This document shows positions 59,364 through 64,000 of a DNA stretch of 64,000 bases, one piece after another; within the stretch, counting starts at the first letter, position 1, and every line of letters begins with the position of its first letter. The position numbers were made by a program, and so were the translations under genes. This DNA is from Sandaracinaceae bacterium (GTDB taxonomy: Bacteria > Myxococcota_A > Polyangia > Polyangiales > Sandaracinaceae), in contig JAVJQK010000122.1 in NCBI GenBank assembly GCA_040218145.1, forward strand, positions 1-64,000, in the 5' to 3' direction. A model generated the notes under the pieces. The model ran no database searches, was not told where the DNA came from, and saw only the letters and a list, made by a program, of their open reading frames with translations.

Positions 59364-59387
59364 GAGGGACAGGCCCTCGAAGAGGGT
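59364..59387 (-). pseudogene. Duplicated fragment of the YfbK-type gene 3' end
   Basis: GAGGGACAGGCCCTCGAAGA and the next four bases match 59528-59551, the 3' coding end of the YfbK-type gene, with one difference. It lies between hairpin copies 2 and 3, in the same orientation as the parent. Confidence 0.6.
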
Positions 59388-59407
59388 CAGGGGAGGGCTA
59401 CGCCTCG

Positions 59408-59492
59408 GGGACGCTGATCGTCTTATCGTCATTCGAAAAAACTCAATCAATCCAGCCACTTCGAGCTATGACGATATGACGAAGAGCGTCCC
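59408..59492. repeat. 85-bp GGGACG hairpin element, copy 3
   Basis: The same length, orientation and loop class as copy 2, with about five differences (for example GGGACGCTGATCG in the left arm). It ends 20 bp before the stop of the YfbK-type gene, i.e. just downstream of that gene in transcript sense. Confidence 0.85.
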
Positions 59493-59512
59493 TCCTCTCG
59501 AGAACGCAGTTC

Positions 59513-61144
59513 TCAAGGCGTCGGCGAGAGGGACAGGCTCTCGAAGAGGGTGACGAACCGTCCGCGGTCGTCGTCAGCGGCGCGCTGGCCGTCGATGATC
59601 TCCGCGATGCGCTCGAGGTGCGCCGGGTCGCCGAAGGCGTTCTCCTTCAAGACCTCGGCGAAGGCGGCCATCGACGAGGCCCAGAGGAAGTCGGCGTCCG
59701 CCGTCGGGTCGAGCGGGGTGAGCAGCTCCTCCGGCGTGAGCGCGGCCCAGGTCTCGTGCGCGGGGTCCTCCGCGCTCGCGCCACGGTCCTTCCAGCGCAC
59801 CCGCACCCTGACCAGCTCGCTCGGCTCGATGACACGGTCTCCCGCGATCGGCTCGCCCGATGTGACCTCGGGCGCGCCGTCCGGCGCCGGGATGCTCTGT
59901 CCGACGAGCACGACCTCGTAGAGCGCGGTGACCCGGAGGCCCGCGCCGACCTCGCCCGCGTCGACCACGTCGTCCCGGAAATCGTCGTCCGCGATGGCGC
60001 GGTTCTCGTAGCCGAGGAGGCGGTAGGCGAGCACATGCTCGGGGTTGAACTCGACCTGGAGCTTCATGTCCTGCGCCACGAAGTGCGCGGTGTGCAGGAT
60101 GTCCTCGGAGCCGTAGCGGTGCGCGTGCTCCTCGCTCGTGATGACGCTGTAGACGCCGTTGCCCGAGTTGGAGATCCGCTCCATCATCGCGTCGTTCAGG
60201 TTGCCGCTGCCGAAGCCGAGCGCGGTCAGCGTGATGCCGGTCGTCCGCTTCTCCTCGATGAGCGCGACGAGCGCCTCGGTGTCACTGATACCGACGTTGA
60301 AGTCGCCATCCGTCATCAGCACGACGTGGTTGAAGCCCCCCTCGATGCGCGCGGCCTCGGCCTGCTCATAGGCGAGGTGGATGCCGCTCGCTCCGGCCGT
60401 GCTGCCTCTGGCGCTGAGGCCGTTCACGGCGCGCTCGATGGCGGCGCGGTCGCTGACCCGGGTGGGCGCGAGGCGAACCTCGGTGGACCCCGCGTAGGTG
60501 ACGATGGAGACCGTGTCGGCCGTGGTGAGCTGATCGAGCGAGCTGAGGATCACCTCCTGCACGAGCGGGAGCTTGTCGGCGCCTTGCATGCTGCCCGAGC
60601 TGTCCACGAGGAAGACCAGGTTGGACGGAAGCTGCTCGAACTCGGGTGGGGTGGCCGCCTGGATGCCGACCCGCAGCTGCATGATGTCGGGCCGGAACGG
60701 GTGCTCGGCGCCACGCAGGTCGATGAGGAACGGCACGACCGCGTCGTGGGCGGGGGCCGGGTAGTCGTAGTCGAACGCGTTGACGTACTCCTCGAGCCGG
60801 ACGCTGTCGGGCTGCGGCCTCGTGCCGCGCTGCGCGTCGCGGACGAAGATGTCGTAGCTCGCCGTGTCGACATCGGCGGCGAAGGTCGAGAACGGATCGT
60901 GGTCGGCGTGCACGAACGGGTTCGTGCCGACCGCCTCATAGGCGTCGCCCTCCGAGGTCGGGGTCTCGGCCTCGTCCATCGGCGGCGCCCCCCACGGGCC
61001 CGGCGCTGCGCCCGCATCGGAGCCGCCGTATCGCCCGGGGTCGGACCACTCGGCGGAGCCGCCCTCGAAGGCACAGCCCGTGAAGGCCCCGACGCCGAGC
61101 GACAAGATCAAGAGAGGGAGAGACCGCGTGATGGAAGTGCGCAT
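59513..61144 (-). CDS. YfbK-type VWA-domain lipoprotein
   Basis: ATG 61144 gives 543 residues. A lipoprotein signal (LLILSLGVGAFTGC) is followed by the YfbK N-terminal domain (NPFVHADHDPFSTFAADVDT, YDIFVRDAQRGTRPQPDSVR), a VWA domain with an intact MIDAS (FLVDSSGSMQGADKLPLVQE, HVVLMTDGDFNVGISDTEAL) and the DUF3520-like C-terminal part (MKLQVEFNPEHVLAYRLLGY). It is typical of the bacterial VWA/YfbK family, envelope proteins of unclear role. Its 3' end is followed by a hairpin element, and a short piece of that end is duplicated. Confidence 0.85.
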   Translation of the reverse strand: MRTSITRSLPLLILSLGVGAFTGCAFEGGSAEWSDPGRYGGSDAGAAPGPWGAPPMDEAETPTSEGDAYEAVGTNPFVHADHDPFSTFAADVDTASYDIFVRDAQRGTRPQPDSVRLEEYVNAFDYDYPAPAHDAVVPFLIDLRGAEHPFRPDIMQLRVGIQAATPPEFEQLPSNLVFLVDSSGSMQGADKLPLVQEVILSSLDQLTTADTVSIVTYAGSTEVRLAPTRVSDRAAIERAVNGLSARGSTAGASGIHLAYEQAEAARIEGGFNHVVLMTDGDFNVGISDTEALVALIEEKRTTGITLTALGFGSGNLNDAMMERISNSGNGVYSVITSEEHAHRYGSEDILHTAHFVAQDMKLQVEFNPEHVLAYRLLGYENRAIADDDFRDDVVDAGEVGAGLRVTALYEVVLVGQSIPAPDGAPEVTSGEPIAGDRVIEPSELVRVRVRWKDRGASAEDPAHETWAALTPEELLTPLDPTADADFLWASSMAAFAEVLKENAFGDPAHLERIAEIIDGQRAADDDRGRFVTLFESLSLSPTP

Positions 61145-61269
61145 GGCCGGCCACTACACAATCGGCGTGCCAGGTCGTCGCTTCGCCGAAAGGACCCGTC
61201 CGCTGTGACGGCCTGTGCCATTCGGCAGGCGCGGCCCGTGCGTCGAACACTCCCGCGTGGGCGCCGCCC

Positions 61270-61354
61270 GGGACGCTGTTCGTCATATCGTCATTCACGA
61301 AAGCACCATGCTTTCGAGCGGTTGCCTCGATGACGAAAAGACGATGAGCGTCCC
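61270..61354. repeat. 85-bp GGGACG hairpin element, copy 4
   Basis: Ends GGGACGCTGTTCGTCATATC and AAAGACGATGAGCGTCCC give a stem with several mismatches; flanking CCC and GGG lengthen it. The loop differs from the other copies and contains its own small hairpin (GAAAGC...GCTTTC). It lies 47 bp upstream of the RAYT start codon. Confidence 0.8.
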
Positions 61355-61400
61355 GGGGGGATGGGACGCAACCTCTCGGCTCGAGCCGCGACAACCCAGC

Positions 61401-62294
61401 ATGCCTCGACACAGACGCCTCTGGGTCCCGTCAGCGGGAGCACATACGATCTCTCGTTTCGTGGACCGCCGATACTACCTCGGCGACGATCAGGACCGCA
61501 GGTGCCTGTTCGACGCAATCGACAAGGCGAATGGACGGTGGGACTGGACCTGGCTCGCCTTCGCGATGATGTCGAGCCACGTCCACTACGGCCACGTCGC
61601 TGGCAGCTCCGACCCCGATCGGTTCTTTCGTTCTGCCCACACTCGGTACGCGCGGCAGTTCCACCGTCGCTCCGGAGGCACCACACTGGGCCCGGTCTTC
61701 GCGGACCGTCCGTCGCTCCATCCGGTGCGCGAGTCGATGCTGCCGCGCCTCGTCGCGTACCTGCATCGCAATCCGGATCGGGCCGGGGTCGTGACGCGTC
61801 CGAGCCACTCACGCTGGACGAGTCATCGCGCCTACCTTCGACTCGACCCGGCGCCGCCGTGGCTGGATGTGGAGTGGGCGCTGTCCCTCCTCGGTTTCGA
61901 AGACACCGCGGCCGGGCGACGTCGCTTCGACGAGTTCGTCACGGAGGTCGACCTCCAGGGTTGGAGCTGGGATCCCCATGATGCCGACGCCCTCCGCGAT
62001 GTCGCAGAGACGAGCGATCCCCCCGACGTCGACTGGGCACGGCTCATCGAGCTCGCGCGCCGCGTCACCCGACTTCCGAGGGAGGTGAGCGTGCAGGCGA
62101 GACGAAAGGCGGCGCCTGTACGGCTCCTCGTGGCCCTCGTAGCCACACGAGACCTGGGTCAGTCGTACGCCGCCGTTGGCGCCGTGTTGGGCATGACCGC
62201 GGGGGGCGTGTTCAACCTCATCCAGCGCAAGGCGGCGCAGCCCGGTGTCGCCGCCATGCATACCGAGATCACCAGACTCCTGCAGGCGGCCTGA
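61401..62294 (+). CDS. REP-associated tyrosine transposase (RAYT, Y1_Tnp/HUH)
   Basis: ATG 61401 gives 297 residues; the longer frame to 61215 would run through a hairpin element and is rejected. The Y1 transposase signature is clear: PSAGAHTISRFVDRRYYL, the HUH motif His60-Val-His62 in MMSSHVHYGH, GPVFADRP, the predicted nucleophile Tyr120 in RLVAYLHRNPDRAG, and WTSHRAYL. The C-terminal 90 residues include a DnaA-like or HTH segment (YAAVGAVLGMTAGGVFNLIQ), found in one RAYT group. RAYTs act on REP/REPIN hairpins, and six 85-bp hairpins surround or precede it. The catalytic residues look intact, so it is probably active. Confidence 0.87.
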   Translation: MPRHRRLWVPSAGAHTISRFVDRRYYLGDDQDRRCLFDAIDKANGRWDWTWLAFAMMSSHVHYGHVAGSSDPDRFFRSAHTRYARQFHRRSGGTTLGPVFADRPSLHPVRESMLPRLVAYLHRNPDRAGVVTRPSHSRWTSHRAYLRLDPAPPWLDVEWALSLLGFEDTAAGRRRFDEFVTEVDLQGWSWDPHDADALRDVAETSDPPDVDWARLIELARRVTRLPREVSVQARRKAAPVRLLVALVATRDLGQSYAAVGAVLGMTAGGVFNLIQRKAAQPGVAAMHTEITRLLQAA

Positions 62295-62357
62295 GTCTCG
62301 CCGGCCTGAGCCTCGGGCGCCTCGGGGAGAGCAGTGCTCCAGGGCGGCTGCACCTCG

Positions 62358-62442
62358 GGGACGCTCTTCGTCTTATCGTCATTCGCGAAACCTCAATCAA
62401 TCCGGTCGCTTCGAGCTATGACGATATGACGAAGAGCGTCCC
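62358..62442. repeat. 85-bp GGGACG hairpin element, copy 5
   Basis: Identical to copy 6 over all 85 bp and preceded, as copy 6 is, by CAGGGCGGCTGC. It lies 63 bp after the RAYT stop. The loop has AATCAATCCGGTCGCTTCGA. Confidence 0.87.
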
Positions 62443-62443
62443 T

Positions 62444-62549
62444 GGCTCTCAGCCAAGCGCAGGATCACTTGCGCGGTTTGCGCGTGATCCCCGCCGTCCG
62501 GCCCGACTCGACGTAGGACCGTAGGACGCGCCCGCGTGGGCGAGGAAGT
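62444..62549 (-). pseudogene. Duplicated 3' end of the MerR-type gene
   Basis: Bases 62444-62530 match 62653-62739 (the stop region and last codons of the MerR gene) with five differences in 87. The next GCGTGGGCGAGGAAGT (62534-62549) matches 62852-62867, so about 112 bp of the parent are deleted. The scrap encodes the same C-terminus (RKPRK, then stop) and lies between hairpin copies 5 and 6. Confidence 0.75.
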
Positions 62550-62567
62550 CAGGGCGGCTGCGCCATG

Positions 62568-62652
62568 GGGACGCTCTTCGTCTTATCGTCATTCGCGAAA
62601 CCTCAATCAATCCGGTCGCTTCGAGCTATGACGATATGACGAAGAGCGTCCC
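62568..62652. repeat. 85-bp GGGACG hairpin element, copy 6
   Basis: Identical to copy 5. It lies 21 bp downstream (in transcript sense) of the MerR gene stop, the same position that copy 3 has to the YfbK gene. It may act as a transcription terminator there. Confidence 0.87.
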
Positions 62653-62673
62653 GGCTCTCAGCCAAGCGCAGGA

Positions 62674-63429
62674 TCACTTGCGCGGTTTGCGCGTGATCCC
62701 CGCCGTGCGGCCGGACTCTACGTAGGACCGCAAGACGCGCTGCATCTCCTGGCCGAAGACGAGGCGCAGCGCCTCCAGGCCGAGGGGGCGGAGCTCCTCG
62801 AAGGCGCTCTCGAGGCCCTCGCTCGTCCCGTCGCGGCCGAAGCCGTCGCCGGCGTGGGCGAGGAAGTGGTCGGCCAGCTCGCGGGTCATCTTCGCGACGT
62901 GCTTGCGGAGCATGTCGGCCGCCTTCAGGGCGACGTCGAGATCGATGCCCGCGTCGTGGAGCTGGAGCAGCACCCGGAGCAGGCCCGGGCTCTTCACCAG
63001 GTAAGCCTCCCCCTGGGGCACGAGCACGTTCGCGCGGACGAGGTCGCCGAGGAAGCCGGGCGGCTTGCCGTCGAGGCGCTTCTCGATGGACTCGCGCGAG
63101 AGCACCTCCGGGGAGTCGTCGGCCCAGGCGCTCTGGAGCCGCTCCTGCAAGCCGAGCCACGCCTCGAGGGAGAGCTCACCCTCGTCGATGCGCGTCACGA
63201 GATCCCGGATGGCCTTGATGCGCAGGCCGCGATCCTTGAGCTGCCCGATCAGCGCGAGCCGCTCCACGTGCGCCGGCCCGTAGTGGGCCACCCGCCCCCG
63301 GATCTCCGGCGCCTGGAGCGCGCCCTTGGACTGGTAGAAGCGGATCGTCCGGCTGGGCACGCGGGCCAGCGCGGCCAGCTCGTCGATGGTGTAGCTCTCC
63401 TCTTCGGACAACTCGGGTAGCCTCTTCAA
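62674..63429 (-). CDS. MerR-family transcriptional regulator
   Basis: The frame gives 251 residues from TTG 63429, directly after the stop of the desaturase gene; TTG 63411 with AAGAGG upstream is an alternative start. The N-terminal MerR HTH is clear (YTIDELAALARVPSRTIRFY, QSKGALQAPEIRGRVAHYGP, HVERLALIGQLKDRGLRIKA). The C-terminal region is long and helical, with no metal-binding cysteines, and could bind a lipid or other ligand. It is coupled to the desaturase gene and may regulate it. Hairpin copy 6 lies just beyond its stop. Confidence 0.82.
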   Translation of the reverse strand: MKRLPELSEEESYTIDELAALARVPSRTIRFYQSKGALQAPEIRGRVAHYGPAHVERLALIGQLKDRGLRIKAIRDLVTRIDEGELSLEAWLGLQERLQSAWADDSPEVLSRESIEKRLDGKPPGFLGDLVRANVLVPQGEAYLVKSPGLLRVLLQLHDAGIDLDVALKAADMLRKHVAKMTRELADHFLAHAGDGFGRDGTSEGLESAFEELRPLGLEALRLVFGQEMQRVLRSYVESGRTAGITRKPRK

Positions 63430-64000
63430 TCAGGCGGCCGCGGGCCGGGCCAGCTCGGCGATCCGACCCAGCGCCCGCTTCAGCGTCCGGGGCCAGGAGT
63501 CGGAGCGGTACTGTACACCGTGCGCCTCGCAGATCGCCCGGACCTCGGGCGCGACCTGACGGAGCCGCTGAGTGGGCAGGCGGGGGAACAGGTGGTGCTC
63601 GATCTGTCGGTCGAGCGCGCCGCAGAAGACGCTCACGAGCCAGGGCACCTCGAAGTCGTTGCTCGCCTCGACCTGCATCGCGTACCAGTGGCCGCGGTTC
63701 ATCGGGATGGCGCCCTCCGGGTAACGCGCCGTCTCCGCGCCGACGTGGCCGCAGTAGATGGTGGCGGCGGAGTAGAGGTCGCGCATCGTCTCGGTGAGCC
63801 AGTTGGCGAAGAGCACCTTGGCGAAGAACGGGCCCGCGAGCGCGGGGAACAGGAGGTACTCCTTGCCGTAGTAGGGCAGCGCCTTCCGGAGCGCGCGACG
63901 GTGGACGTCGACCGCGGTCTTCAGGTCGCGCTTCTCGATGAAGTCGAACGGCTGCTCGCGCCCGTTGCCCTGCCAGAAGTCGAGCACGCCCGTGAAGTGC
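63430..64000 (-). CDS. Fatty acid desaturase (3' part, runs off the window)
   Basis: About 190 C-terminal residues are present; the start lies beyond position 64000. The third histidine box QIEHHLFPRLP and the preceding ALDRQIEHH are diagnostic of the acyl-CoA/lipid front-end desaturase family; GHWYAMQVEASNDFEVPWLV and the helical pattern fit. The enzyme introduces a double bond using a di-iron centre. It directly precedes the MerR gene with no gap, so the two form an operon. The first two histidine boxes would be outside the window. Confidence 0.85.
   Translation of the reverse strand, partial: HFTGVLDFWQGNGREQPFDFIEKRDLKTAVDVHRRALRKALPYYGKEYLLFPALAGPFFAKVLFANWLTETMRDLYSAATIYCGHVGAETARYPEGAIPMNRGHWYAMQVEASNDFEVPWLVSVFCGALDRQIEHHLFPRLPTQRLRQVAPEVRAICEAHGVQYRSDSWPRTLKRALGRIAELARPAAA

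Noticed and set aside
61215-61400. Longer N-terminus for the RAYT
   Set aside because: It would be translated through hairpin element 4; RAYT proteins usually begin near the MPR...HTISR segment.

Overview
The window is very GC-rich bacterial DNA. It carries many cysteine-rich or Asp/Ala/Gly-linker lipoproteins, two proteins with MYXO-CTERM-like C-terminal sorting tails, a MetOD1-type protein coupled to a hybrid histidine kinase, a diheme/MbnP copper pair, and secreted CDG-D-D-CDG (MopE-like) and SBBP-repeat proteins. This mix points to a large-genome myxobacterium (Myxococcota), most likely near the Polyangiales/Sandaracinaceae. That placement is inference from gene content; no rRNA or tRNA gene is visible.

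Positions 1-8,900 hold a candidate defence island. Four minus-strand genes read in the order PD-(D/E)XK-like nuclease, DUF262 protein with an HNH-like C-terminus, McrB-type GTPase and McrC-type nuclease. Two spaced palindromes lie in front of them, and a divergent pair encodes a small protein and a membrane-anchored J-domain protein. From 8,900 to 19,300 lies a patchwork of small hypothetical proteins and lipoproteins separated by decayed coding scraps. These include three partial copies of the 3' end of the LysR gene at 18,364 and a frameshifted fragment of the first small gene of the window. A large TNFR-like/SBBP lipoprotein is also here. From 19,254 to 26,000 there is a divergent LysR/oxidoreductase pair, a DUF2252 protein, a glutathione S-transferase and class 1 fructose-1,6-bisphosphatase.

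From 25,922 to 44,188 the operons look settled: ECF sigma factor, FecR-like protein and outer-membrane protein; an FGE-domain lipoprotein; a flippase-like membrane protein; a secreted leucine-rich-repeat protein; a VWA lipoprotein; 6-phosphofructokinase; MetOD1 protein plus hybrid kinase; and a plus-strand run of Asp-box protein, MbnP-like protein, MbnH-like diheme enzyme and a Cys-repeat lipoprotein. From 44,329 to 51,900 are TetR, TauE-family permease and N-acyl-D-amino-acid-deacylase-like genes in one operon, a DUF1971 protein, uridine kinase with a HAD phosphatase, and an ATP-grasp enzyme. From 52,170 to 64,000 are a two-domain peptidoglycan amidase, a C-type-lectin lipoprotein overlapping a Rieske oxygenase, envelope lipoproteins, a YfbK-type VWA lipoprotein, a MerR-type regulator and the 3' part of a fatty acid desaturase.

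The most striking non-coding signal is a family of six hairpin elements, each exactly 85 bp by my count, with GGGACG...CGTCCC ends. They sit mostly at gene 3' ends, and one is 47 bp upstream of a REP-associated tyrosine transposase (RAYT) gene. In two places the element has been duplicated together with the tail of the neighbouring gene. A related-looking 102-bp hairpin and an unrelated 69-bp hairpin are also present. Together these look like a REPIN/RAYT system that is shaping the local sequence.
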